Below are positions 36,680 to 44,786 of a stretch of 54,178 nucleotides of DNA, piece after piece; position 1 is the first letter of the stretch, and every line of letters begins with the position of its first letter. The stretch is taken from the NCBI RefSeq assembly GCF_005886345.1, contig NZ_PNEC01000048.1, positions 1-54,178 on the forward strand. Direction: 5' to 3'. Below the pieces are notes generated by a model. It did no database searches, was not told where the DNA came from, and worked only from the letters and a program-made list of their open reading frames with translations. A program made the position numbers and the translations under genes. The stretch comes from Pseudoalteromonas phenolica. GTDB lineage: Bacteria > Pseudomonadota > Gammaproteobacteria > Enterobacterales > Alteromonadaceae.

Positions 36680-36881
36680 AATACGGTTCTCCTGTTGGTT
36701 GATATTAGTATCAGCAATAAAGCTTGATTGGTAAAATGGGTTGTTTAGATTGGTTTGATTGCTTTTATTGAACTGAGTGGGTGATCTTATTTTGGTTGAA
36801 TCTTATTCAGTGCGCAATTGGTGTGCTTAGGTGTATGTTTTTTTACCCATAACGGGTATTAACATGATAAGGAATATAAAC

Positions 36882-37061
36882 ATGAAACTAACACTCAATA
36901 AGAAAGCCGTAAAAAGCTTAAGTAAAGACAAGCAAGCATTGCCAAGTGAGCTAACACCACATGTAGGTGGTGCAGCGCCTCAACCAACAGCTAGCCCAAT
37001 AGTTTGTGTAAGCCATCCAGTGTGTTGGACAGTAAATTATTTAAAAAGAAACCTGCTTTGA
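36882..37061 (+). CDS. Putative leader-containing small peptide (precursor-like), 59 aa
   Basis: The N-terminal 31 residues are basic and then LP..LT-rich, ending VGGA, the double-glycine-type boundary. The remainder is a 28-29-residue C-terminal segment with two Cys (Cys42, Cys48), Ser, Thr, Pro and a final KRNLL. The ATG at 36882 has AAGGA 8 nt upstream. A second small ORF on the other strand 168 bp away shares the leader pattern KK-KSLS-DK-LP-LT-V-GA but not the C-terminus. A conserved leader with a variable, Cys-bearing core is the hallmark of bacteriocin or RiPP precursors. No maturation or C39 exporter gene is in the window. Function unproven. Confidence 0.6.
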   Translation: MKLTLNKKAVKSLSKDKQALPSELTPHVGGAAPQPTASPIVCVSHPVCWTVNYLKRNLL

Positions 37062-37188
37062 TACTTTATTTACTTGAAGGTGAAAGAAAAATTGAAAACT
37101 GTCTGTAATTGTTGATTTTTATATATCTATAGAAGGTAAGCTTTTCTAGTCTTTACAGAAGCTGGTATCTGTAATGAAAGCTTCAATT

Positions 37189-37214
37189 AAAGTCAGTAAG
37201 AGTTAACTGACTTT
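37189..37214 (-). other. Hairpin between the two convergent peptide genes
   Basis: AAAGTCAGT and ACTGACTTT form a perfect 9-bp stem with an 8-nt loop, 15 nt past the stop of the minus-strand peptide. Neither side has a strong T-run, so it may be a weak terminator or an mRNA-stabilising 3' structure. Confidence 0.55.
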
Positions 37215-37229
37215 AAGAAAAATGCGAAA

Positions 37230-37436
37230 TTAGCACATATTTGATGTTGCGCAACCAGCTCCAACGCTAGGAGTACAAAGATTTGTACATAAGTTAGTCA
37301 TTGGTTGGGTGGTACAATTGGCATAATAGCTGTAAGGCTTGTCTCCTGCGCCTGCAACTTCGGCAGTTAGGTCAATTGGCAACTTTGATTTATCAAGTGA
37401 AAGTGATTTTATACTTTTCTTTTTTAATTTAATCAT
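37230..37436 (-). CDS. Putative leader-containing Cys/Thr-rich peptide (precursor-like), 68 aa
   Basis: Residues 1-30 form a basic leader (KLKKKSIKSLSLDKSKLP) ending LTAEVAGA, the same pattern as the peptide at 36882. The C-terminal 38 residues contain five Cys (41, 50, 54, 62, 68), six Thr and several Ser, Asn and Tyr, with a terminal Cys. This Cys/Thr composition is that of many post-translationally crosslinked cores, or of a disulfide peptide. AAGGA lies 7 nt before the ATG. No lanthionine-forming, radical-SAM or exporter gene is adjacent, so any processing would act in trans. Confidence 0.65.
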   Translation of the reverse strand: MIKLKKKSIKSLSLDKSKLPIDLTAEVAGAGDKPYSYYANCTTQPMTNLCTNLCTPSVGAGCATSNMC

Positions 37437-37460
37437 TTTATTTTCCTTAAAATTAATGAA

Positions 37461-37474
37461 TTACTCCATTTGGA
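37461..37474 (-). promoter_or_regulatory. Small palindrome upstream of the Cys-rich peptide gene
   Basis: ACTCC-ATTT-GGAGT is an exact inverted repeat about 25 nt upstream of the ATG at 37436, so it falls in the leader or promoter. It could be an operator or a 5'UTR hairpin. Confidence 0.35.
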
Positions 37475-37602
37475 GTGAATCTTTTATCTCACATTAGCTC
37501 TTTTAAATGAAGAGAGTATTCAAGAATGTGGAGGTTAAAGTGTAACAAGATAATTACTGATTTAGATGAATAGATAGTGGCAAATAGCTTGGTAGATAAA
37601 TA

Positions 37603-38295
37603 CTAACAATCACCATATTTCTCCCTGATAAGTGCCACATAGTGGTCAAGATTCTTCGATTCTTGCAGGTTAAAATCTTCGGCTAATAGAGTTGCACCTT
37701 GAATTCTATCGAGTCTAAATTCACGATAATCAGCTCTGAGCTGGCAATAAGCAACCAGTGTCCATTTACCACCCCAATAAACTAACCCCAGCGGTTCGAC
37801 AGTGCGTGAAGTGAGCGCTTGTTTGGCATCACTGTAATGTAAATCTACACAACGTTTTTGTTCGATACCTTGGCGCAGGGTATAAGTAAGCGATTGATGC
37901 TCGGTGTTATGGCTCCAGCCTGAGACTAAATAAGGCTGATCGGTTGTCTGTTGTTTTAACTGGGCGGGCAGTACAGCTTCTATTTTGGTGATGGCGCTTT
38001 GTGCTTTTTCGGCTAAATCAGGATCTGTCCATGCGCTGACCATTTTACTGCCAAGTAACAGCGCTTGCAGCTCATCCATGGTGAACATCATAGGTGGCAA
38101 ATCATAGTCACTAATGAGATAGCCAATGCCTGCTTCGCCTTCAATGGGCACACCCGAACTTTGAAGGTGTTGGATGTCACGATAAATGGTGCGCTCTGAC
38201 ACATTCAAACGTGTTGCCAAGTCACAAGCTCGGGTTGCGAGTCGACGACTTTTTAGAATGTTGACCAGTTGAAATAACCGCTCAGATTTATGCAC
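37603..38295 (-). CDS. YafY-type HTH/WYL transcriptional regulator
   Basis: The 230-aa protein has an N-terminal HTH (ERLFQLVNILKSRRLATRACDLATRLNVSERTIYRDIQHLQ) and a WYL domain at about residues 140-210 (VDLHYSDAKQ, VEPLGLVYWGGKWTLVAYCQLRADYREFRLDRI). The WYL fold senses nucleotides or other ligands. It lies 46 bp downstream of the small ABM-like protein gene, in the same direction, a pairing seen in other gammaproteobacteria. It probably regulates that gene. Confidence 0.9.
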   Translation of the reverse strand: MHKSERLFQLVNILKSRRLATRACDLATRLNVSERTIYRDIQHLQSSGVPIEGEAGIGYLISDYDLPPMMFTMDELQALLLGSKMVSAWTDPDLAEKAQSAITKIEAVLPAQLKQQTTDQPYLVSGWSHNTEHQSLTYTLRQGIEQKRCVDLHYSDAKQALTSRTVEPLGLVYWGGKWTLVAYCQLRADYREFRLDRIQGATLLAEDFNLQESKNLDHYVALIREKYGDC

Positions 38296-38341
38296 ACCAT
38301 TGTCCTTTCTGTTTTATTTGATGATTAGAGTGATTAAATGT

Positions 38342-38665
38342 TTAGGCACTTTGTTCACAAGGTGTCTGACTCACAGCATTGTAGCGCTCTAATTTCACAG
38401 TGTCTTTCTCAATCAGTTGCGCGAACTGCTGACAAATTGGGTTTTCCATAAATGCATCACCAATGCGCTTGGCATCAGCCATTGTTTCATAATACACCAC
38501 ATCAACATAGCTGTGGGTATCTGCTAATTTTGCAAGTGAGCGGTAGAGCACACCAGGTTGTTGATCAATAAAGTTTTGGAAAGCGGTGTTTACTGCTTCG
38601 AACTGAGCAAGATCTGCGTTTTCTTGCAACTTGAATTGCACGATTTCAATGGCATTATTAGACAT
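38342..38665 (-). CDS. Small ABM-like (dimeric alpha-beta barrel) protein
   Basis: The 107-aa protein has the ferredoxin-like dimeric barrel signature: an opening strand AIEIVQFKLQENADLAQFEAVNTAFQNFIDQQPGVLYRSLAKL, then SYVDVVYYETMADAKRIGDAFM. The antibiotic-biosynthesis monooxygenase and related families share this fold. No active site can be told. The ATG of MSNNAIE follows GGAGA. Divergence from the frameshifted ORF and adjacency to the WYL regulator suggest a regulated two-gene unit. Confidence 0.75.
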   Translation of the reverse strand: MSNNAIEIVQFKLQENADLAQFEAVNTAFQNFIDQQPGVLYRSLAKLADTHSYVDVVYYETMADAKRIGDAFMENPICQQFAQLIEKDTVKLERYNAVSQTPCEQSA

Positions 38666-38824
38666 AATTATCTCCGTATTGACTGTTGTTGGTTGACGTA
38701 AATAAGTAAACCACAGCGTCATGTCAGGGAGTGTCAGTAGGGTTTTATTAGCTGTCAGTAGGACAATTCGATTTAGACTCTGCTATAGACTTTGCCGTTT
38801 TCTTATGTCTATCAAAGCGGTAAG

Positions 38825-39291
38825 ATGAAAATCGGTACTGGTAGTAAAGCTTCAACGGACATGAAAGAAAAATTAAGAGCAAGCTTAGGCAAAATCACCT
38901 TTGAGCTGATAATAACAAACTAGCCATAGCATATTTAGACACTAACTCTAGTGTGTGGAAGTTTGCACTACTGAGAGATGAACTAAAAGAAGTGCCTGTG
39001 GAACTGCTAATTACTATTTCATCAAGTTATAAAGCAACCCATGATGCGCAGATAGCATCTGAGCTTATAGGTCCAAGCTCCTTTAATAAGTTTCTCAAAG
39101 AGTTTTCAGTAACGACTGATAAACAAAGTTTACTGAAGGATTTAAAGTTAGATGTTCAAAATGCGCATATGAAAGCTCGGTTTGCATCTTTTCTGCTAGA
39201 GAATACTGTTAGTGAAACTGCATACTATCTGAAAACCGGTGAAATGAATCCAGAAAGAACTCAAGTCGAGTTTTCCATTAGCCTAGATTAA
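38825..39291 (+). pseudogene. Frameshifted hypothetical gene
   Basis: An ATG at 38825 opens MKIGTGSKASTDMKEKLRAS and continues to a TAG at 38921. In the -1 frame a second open stretch begins at 38905 (ADNNKLAIAYLDTNSSVWKF) and runs to 39291. The second stretch has no usable start before an inner GTG at 38953, while codons upstream of that GTG still look coding. One lost base at about 38899-38905 would join them into a soluble protein of about 156 aa. No family was recognised. It may be a true pseudogene, a sequencing error or, less likely, programmed frameshifting. A terminator follows. Confidence 0.6.
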
Positions 39292-39298
39292 ACATAAT

Positions 39299-39330
39299 AA
39301 AAAACGCCAGCAAATATGCTGGCGTTTTTT
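39299..39330. terminator. Bidirectional terminator before fre
   Basis: A perfect 12-bp stem AAAACGCCAGCA/TGCTGGCGTTTT with an AATA loop is flanked by A and T runs, between the convergent frameshifted ORF and fre. Confidence 0.93.
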
Positions 39331-39343
39331 ATATGATGTTGCG

Positions 39344-40057
39344 TTACTTAATGTACGCAAAGGCATCGGCGTACATGTTCTCGCGAATTGCACCATGAGC
39401 GATAAAGTCATCACGCACTGGACCAATCATATCGAAACGGCCCGCCATATAGATTTCGTAGGCTGCTAGCGAGTCGAAATCTTTTAATACCGCTTTGTGC
39501 ACAAAACCTGTGTGGCCTGCCCAGTTGTCGCTGGCATTATCAACGACAGGTACGAATGTGAAGTTTGGCTTTTTCGCAGCCCAAGCTTGCATCTCTTCTG
39601 CTGCATATAGCGCTGATTCGTCACGAACCCCCCAGTAAAAATGTACCTGACGGTCTGAGTCAACTTCAGCTAAATGGTCGGCCATTGATTTTACATAGCT
39701 AAAACCTGTACCGCCCGCTAATAACACGATTGGTAATTGTGATTCAGTACGTAACTCAGAAATACCTAAGCCCACCTCTACGATTGCTTGTGTGCCATTT
39801 GCGTGGTGCTCACGTAAATGATCAAGCGCTTGCATGGCATAGCTGTTTTCTTCAGAGGCACCAATGTGTAGCTCAAGCAGCTCTTTTTGGCTCGGGCGAC
39901 TGGCAATTGAAAAAGCGCGTTTGTCTTTTTCGCCAAGTACTAATTGAAGATAATGACCTGCTTTAAACTCTGCAGGCTCGCTTGGTTTTAGCTCTACCTT
40001 GTAAACAAATTCTGTTAAGGGGGTAATATTTACTACTTCTGCATTTAACACTTGCAT
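39344..40057 (-). CDS. fre: NAD(P)H-flavin reductase
   Basis: The 237-aa protein matches E. coli Fre (233 aa): N-terminal FAD-like barrel with KAGHYLQLVLGEKDKRAFSIASRPS, then the NAD module VVLLAGGTGFSYVKSMADHL, VHFYWGVRDESALYA and YMAGRFDMIGPVRDDF. It reduces free flavins with NAD(P)H in the cytosol. It follows ubiD by 29 bp, the same ubiD-fre order as in E. coli. The ATG at 40057 has AAGG upstream; a GTG five codons earlier overlaps that SD. Confidence 0.93.
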   Translation of the reverse strand: MQVLNAEVVNITPLTEFVYKVELKPSEPAEFKAGHYLQLVLGEKDKRAFSIASRPSQKELLELHIGASEENSYAMQALDHLREHHANGTQAIVEVGLGISELRTESQLPIVLLAGGTGFSYVKSMADHLAEVDSDRQVHFYWGVRDESALYAAEEMQAWAAKKPNFTFVPVVDNASDNWAGHTGFVHKAVLKDFDSLAAYEIYMAGRFDMIGPVRDDFIAHGAIRENMYADAFAYIK

Positions 40058-40086
40058 TATTAAACCTTTCACGACGCGTGCTGCGT

Positions 40087-41574
40087 TTATTTATTTAGAG
40101 ACATAATGTTTAACGAGTCCCAAATTTCATCAACTCGTTGTTTGGTTGATTCATCCATCACGATGGGTTCACCCCACTCGCGATCGGTTTCACCTGGCCA
40201 TTTATTGGTGGCATCCATTCCCATTTTTGAGCCAAGACCAGACACGGGAGAGGCAAAGTCGAGGTAATCAATCGGGGTGTTTTCGATCATGGTGGTGTCA
40301 CGTGCCGGATCCATTCGCGTAGTTATGGCCCAAATGACATCATTCCAATCTCTCGCATTGACATCATCGTCACACACAATGACAAACTTGGTGTACATGA
40401 ATTGACGTAAGAACGACCAAACGCCCATCATCACGCGTTTCGCATGACCTGGATACTGTTTCTTCATGGTGACCACGGCCATTCGATATGAACAGCCTTC
40501 AGGCGGTAAATAAAAGTCGACAATTTCTGGGAATTGCTTTTGTAAAATAGGCACAAATACTTCGTTCAGTGCCACGCCTAAAATGGCTGGCTCATCAGGC
40601 GGACGACCTGTATAAGTGCTGTGATAAATCGGGTTTTCACGATGGGTAATATGTGTGACGGTCATCACTGGGAAGTCATCCACTTCGTTGTAATAACCCG
40701 TGTGGTCACCATAAGGGCCTTCAGGTGCTAACTCGCCTTGTTCAATATAGCCTTCAAGTACAATCTCGGCACTGGCAGGTACTTGTAGGTCGTTAGACAC
40801 AGACTTAACAACTTCAGTTTTTGAACCGCGCAGCAAACCTGCAAATGCATATTCACTTAACGTATCTGGTACGGGCGTGACAGCGCCTAAAATTGTTGCT
40901 GGGTCTGCGCCTAGTGCTACCGAGACAGGGTAAGGTTCTCCTGGGTGCTCTTTACACCACTCTTGATAGTCAAGTGCACCACCTCGGTGTGATAACCAGC
41001 GCATGATGATCTTATTCTTACCTAACAATTGTTGGCGATAGATGCCTAAGTTCTGGCGCTTTTTAAATGGTCCTTTAGTAACAGTTAATCCCCATGTGAT
41101 CAGCGGTGCCGCATCACCAGGCCAACAATGTTGAATCGGCAATTTAGTCAAATCAACATCATCACCACTTAATACAACCTGCTGGCAAGGTGCCTTGCGC
41201 ACTTCTTTGGCTGGCATATTTAGCACTTGCTTGAACACGGGAATTTGTCCTAAGGCTTCTTTAATGCCCTTTGGTGGCTCTGGCTCTTTTAAGAAAGCCA
41301 ATAACTTACCCACTTCTCGCAGCTCGCTGACATCGGTTTGACCCATGCCCATCGCAACACGCTTCGGTGTACCAAATAAGTTGGCTAAAACAGGAATATC
41401 AAACCCATCAGGGTTTTCAAATAAAATTGCAGGGCCGCCAGCACGAAGAGTGCGATCGGCTATTTCGGTCATCTCTAACTTAGTAGAGATAGGTTGTTTA
41501 ACCCGAACAAGTTCACCTTGTTCTTCTAAGCGTTTAATAAAGTCTCTTAAGTCTTTGTATTTCATCATTGGCAT
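40087..41574 (-). CDS. ubiD: 4-hydroxy-3-polyprenylbenzoate decarboxylase UbiD
   Basis: The 495-aa protein matches E. coli UbiD almost end to end: [87 protein letters not shown] and [23 protein letters not shown] motifs. It needs prenylated FMN and decarboxylates an intermediate of ubiquinone synthesis. The start MPMMKY aligns with MDAMKY of E. coli; longer in-frame starts exist but have no SD. It is cotranscribed with fre. Confidence 0.95.
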   Translation of the reverse strand: MPMMKYKDLRDFIKRLEEQGELVRVKQPISTKLEMTEIADRTLRAGGPAILFENPDGFDIPVLANLFGTPKRVAMGMGQTDVSELREVGKLLAFLKEPEPPKGIKEALGQIPVFKQVLNMPAKEVRKAPCQQVVLSGDDVDLTKLPIQHCWPGDAAPLITWGLTVTKGPFKKRQNLGIYRQQLLGKNKIIMRWLSHRGGALDYQEWCKEHPGEPYPVSVALGADPATILGAVTPVPDTLSEYAFAGLLRGSKTEVVKSVSNDLQVPASAEIVLEGYIEQGELAPEGPYGDHTGYYNEVDDFPVMTVTHITHRENPIYHSTYTGRPPDEPAILGVALNEVFVPILQKQFPEIVDFYLPPEGCSYRMAVVTMKKQYPGHAKRVMMGVWSFLRQFMYTKFVIVCDDDVNARDWNDVIWAITTRMDPARDTTMIENTPIDYLDFASPVSGLGSKMGMDATNKWPGETDREWGEPIVMDESTKQRVDEIWDSLNIMSLNK

Positions 41575-41801
41575 AGGGCACTTTTCATTGTCGCGAAGTA
41601 TATCAAGATGTGGCGAAAATGGCATCACCACTTAGGTTGAGCAAGTTATACGTTAGAAGGTGTGATTTTGTTTGATCTGTTTTCGGATGGTTTAAGTTAG
41701 TTGAAAAATAAGTGCACTGTAGAAACGTATTGAAATATCTTGATCAGCTGCCACAAGGAGCGGCATATTTGTTATTAAAGCGAATATACCGGTAAGTAGG
41801 T

Positions 41802-42590
41802 TCAACGGCACATAGCTTTGTGCTTTCTACAAAACGACTCAAGCGCAGCCTTAGCCTTTAAATTGTTTTGAGCTGCAGCGACCTTATACCATTTATACGC
41901 ACCAGCTAAATCAACATTACCGCCTTCTCCGTACTCAAGCATATCGGCGAGGTTGAATTGTCCATAGTCATAACCTTGCTCAGCGGCCTGTGTGAAAAGT
42001 TTTCTTGCTTCCTCGAAGTCTCTTTCTAAATAGGCTCGTACGCCTTCTTGGTTAAATTGATTAAATGAGACCTTTAATTTATGTGGTATATGTTCAGGAG
42101 CCGCTCTGTGTCTGACTATGCCACCCATCACATAGATGTCTGTTGGGCGGAATATTTCGTCGATTGCTCCCTGTTCATGAAGTGCTGCAAGTTCTGATTT
42201 TTTAAAGCTAATTAATGCAGGGCGAAAATAGTTACTGAGCATTAAGCTGTCTAGTTTAATGGCACGCTCTGCACCACGCTTTTTACGATAAGTGTAACTC
42301 CCTTGTTTTAGGGTGATGGAGTCTTCTTCTACAGAGAGTACTTGTGCAACACGATATTGGGTTTGGTATTTGCGGTCTTTAATCAGATGACCCATATCTA
42401 AGATAAGTACATCATCGACTTTGGGGGCTGATAAAAACTCAGCCTGTTGCTGCTTGTTTTCAAAAATGCTGTAAGCAAAGTAAGCAATCACAATGAGTGC
42501 AATAACAAACAAAGTGCGGTGGTGATGTTTGTAGAGTTTGTCAGTTTGGTCGTGAAAGTAAAAAAGAGACTTTTGAAAAATGGTTTGCAT
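41802..42590 (-). CDS. Membrane-anchored Sel1-like repeat protein
   Basis: The 262-aa protein has one span near residues 26-43 (TLFVIALIVIAYFAYSIF), a middle region with mixed strands, and at the C-terminus Sel1-like repeats (YLERDFEEARKLFTQAAEQGYDYGQFNLADMLEYGEGGNVDLAGAYKWYKVAAAQNNLKAKAAL). Sel1 repeats mediate protein interaction. The first about 200 residues match nothing I know. It is monocistronic, divergent to dbpA. Confidence 0.75.
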   Translation of the reverse strand: MQTIFQKSLFYFHDQTDKLYKHHHRTLFVIALIVIAYFAYSIFENKQQQAEFLSAPKVDDVLILDMGHLIKDRKYQTQYRVAQVLSVEEDSITLKQGSYTYRKKRGAERAIKLDSLMLSNYFRPALISFKKSELAALHEQGAIDEIFRPTDIYVMGGIVRHRAAPEHIPHKLKVSFNQFNQEGVRAYLERDFEEARKLFTQAAEQGYDYGQFNLADMLEYGEGGNVDLAGAYKWYKVAAAQNNLKAKAALESFCRKHKAMCR

Positions 42591-42770
42591 AACAGCTTCC
42601 CTGTACCGATTAAAACTTCAGTCTGCCATAAGTTTATAATCTAGTCATGTGCATAAACACTGAGCGGTTTGATTTTGAAGCTTAATAACAATGCTGTAAA
42701 TGTGTGGTCGAGCGCATTTACTGGTAAACTAAGCCATTAAATTGGCTTTGTTAGAGAGACGATAAGCATC

Positions 42771-44147
42771 ATGCAATTTAACACCTTGGCTTTATCACCC
42801 GTATTACTTGAGACCATTGCGCAATTAGGGTTTAAACAGATGACAGAGGTTCAGGCGCAAAGCTTGCCACTGATCCTCGACCAACAAGATGTGATAGCAC
42901 AGGCGAAAACGGGATCAGGTAAAACGCTGGCGTTTGCGCTTGGTGTATTATCTAAACTCGATGTATCGAGTATGCATGTACAAGGCTTAGTACTTTGCCC
43001 TACACGCGAATTGGCAGATCAAGTGGCTACAGGAATTAGAAAACTGGCGAGTGGCACAGCAAACGTTAAAATTCTTACCCTTTGTGGTGGTGTGCCTATT
43101 GGGCCGCAAATAAGTTCTCTTGAACATGGTGCACACATCATTGTTGGTACGCCAGGACGTATAGAAGAACATTTGTTTAAGGGCACGCTCGACTTAACGC
43201 AAGTAAACACCTTAGTGCTTGATGAAGCCGACCAAATGCTCGATATGGGTTTTACTGATGCGATAGAAAACATCGTTGCTTATTTACCACCTGAGCGTCA
43301 AAGCCTCTTATTTAGTGCAACATATCCCAAAAATATTGAGTCACTTTCTGCGCAACTGATGCGCAACCCACAGCTAGTTAAAGTTGAAGAAGTGGGGATC
43401 AATAAAAGCATCCAACAAACTTTTTATAAGCTCAGTAATAACAAGCTGCGTTTTAATACACTGCGATTACTTCTGATGAAGCATCAACCACAAAGTTGTG
43501 TGGTGTTTTGTAATACCAAGGTGGAAGCTAAGCGCTTATTTGAAGAATTAAAAGAAGTCGGTTTTTATGCTTCGGCACTGCATGGCGATTTAGCTCAGCA
43601 AGAGCGCGCCATGATGTTGATGCGTTTTGCCAATAAGAGCGCCTCTATTTTAGTGGCGACTGATGTTGCGGCGCGAGGCTTGGATATTGATGATATGGAC
43701 ATGGTGATTAACTATCATCTCGCACTTGACCCTAAAACCCATGTTCATCGGGTGGGCCGAACAGGTCGTGGTGATAAAAAAGGTTTGGCATGTTCTATCT
43801 TTGGTGAAAAAGAGGCGTTCAGAGTTAAGCAAATTGAGCAGCTATATGATCGTGAATTTGAGCCTGCGGTTTTACCCTCGCTGAGCTTATTAGATAAACC
43901 ACCTTATAAACCTGAAATGCAAACCCTTTATATTGACGGCGGTAAAAAGCAAAAGCTGAGAGCGGGTGACATAGTGGGTTGCTTAACGGGTGAAGAGGGC
44001 ATTGGCTTTTCGCAAATTGGTAAAATTAATACTTTTGAAAACCAATCGTTTGTTGCTGTGAAGCGCGAAGCAAGTAAACCGGCTTTTAGAAAGCTGCGAG
44101 ATAACAAAATCAAAGGTAAGAAATACCAAGTACGCCGCGTCAATTAA
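42771..44147 (+). CDS. dbpA: ATP-dependent RNA helicase DbpA
   Basis: The 458-aa DEAD-box helicase has Q-motif LGFKQMTEVQAQSLP, Walker A AKTGSGKT, DEAD, SAT, GRTGR/HRVGR and a C-terminal DbpA RNA-binding domain (LYIDGGKKQKLRAGDIVGCLTGEEGIGFSQIGKINTFENQSFVAV) that targets hairpin 92 of 23S rRNA. It acts in 50S assembly. Length matches E. coli DbpA (457 aa). It ends 4 bp inside the end of the convergent DnaJ-like gene. Confidence 0.95.
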   Translation: MQFNTLALSPVLLETIAQLGFKQMTEVQAQSLPLILDQQDVIAQAKTGSGKTLAFALGVLSKLDVSSMHVQGLVLCPTRELADQVATGIRKLASGTANVKILTLCGGVPIGPQISSLEHGAHIIVGTPGRIEEHLFKGTLDLTQVNTLVLDEADQMLDMGFTDAIENIVAYLPPERQSLLFSATYPKNIESLSAQLMRNPQLVKVEEVGINKSIQQTFYKLSNNKLRFNTLRLLLMKHQPQSCVVFCNTKVEAKRLFEELKEVGFYASALHGDLAQQERAMMLMRFANKSASILVATDVAARGLDIDDMDMVINYHLALDPKTHVHRVGRTGRGDKKGLACSIFGEKEAFRVKQIEQLYDREFEPAVLPSLSLLDKPPYKPEMQTLYIDGGKKQKLRAGDIVGCLTGEEGIGFSQIGKINTFENQSFVAVKREASKPAFRKLRDNKIKGKKYQVRRVN

Positions 44148-44728
44148 ATTGATTTAATGTGCCCAAGCAGTTGTTGATACTCATTCTGTAACTGCTTGAA
44201 TCGTGTATCGTCATTATTGCCTTTATCTGGGTGGTACTGAATGGCAAGTTTCCGCCAACGTCGTCGAATGGTTTTTTCTTCCAGTGGCTTTGTTAACTGC
44301 CATTGCAGACAAAGCTCATCGAAGTGGGTTTTGCTCAATGTATGCTGAGGGCGATGAATGCTTTGAGTATATCGCTGCCAAAAAGAATCTAGCAATGATG
44401 TTATTTCTTCATTATCTGTTTGGTAGTTCTGCCAATCTAAATAATAAGTGCTGAGAGGTGTGTTTAATTCAGGGGCTTGGCCTTTGTCTGCAAGGTAAAT
44501 ATCCATGCTATCTATATGTAAGTAGATATCGTCTTCAATTAACTCAGCCTGCAAAGTATATAAGCTATTCATCAACACAAAGTTACGCTTGAATAAATCT
44601 TGATTGGGGTCGTCGTCAAGTTGCTGAAGCAATTCAACAGCTTGCAAATGAGCTGCCAGCGTATGCACCTTAAAGTGTGCACCATTACTCAGTACTGAAA
44701 AAATTTCATCTAGAATCGGGCGCAACAT
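44144..44728 (-). CDS. DnaJ-domain protein (DNA-J related)
   Basis: The 194-aa protein has an N-terminal helical region and a C-terminal J-domain with the essential HPD (IQYHPDKGNND) and a helix II KTIRRRWRKLA. It lacks the Gly/Phe and zinc-finger parts of DnaJ, so it is a type III J-protein that should recruit DnaK to a specific client. The client is unknown. It overlaps dbpA by 4 nt, tail to tail. Confidence 0.85.
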   Translation of the reverse strand: MLRPILDEIFSVLSNGAHFKVHTLAAHLQAVELLQQLDDDPNQDLFKRNFVLMNSLYTLQAELIEDDIYLHIDSMDIYLADKGQAPELNTPLSTYYLDWQNYQTDNEEITSLLDSFWQRYTQSIHRPQHTLSKTHFDELCLQWQLTKPLEEKTIRRRWRKLAIQYHPDKGNNDDTRFKQLQNEYQQLLGHIKSI

Positions 44729-44786
44729 TGTCCCTCTTAGTGTGTTGGTGTATCTTCACTTTAACATGATTATTTTTTAGCAGGCA

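Noticed and set aside
38953..39291. 112-aa protein starting at GTG 38953 as an intact gene
   Set aside because: No ribosome-binding site and coding-like codons continue upstream in frame; better read as the second part of a frameshifted gene.
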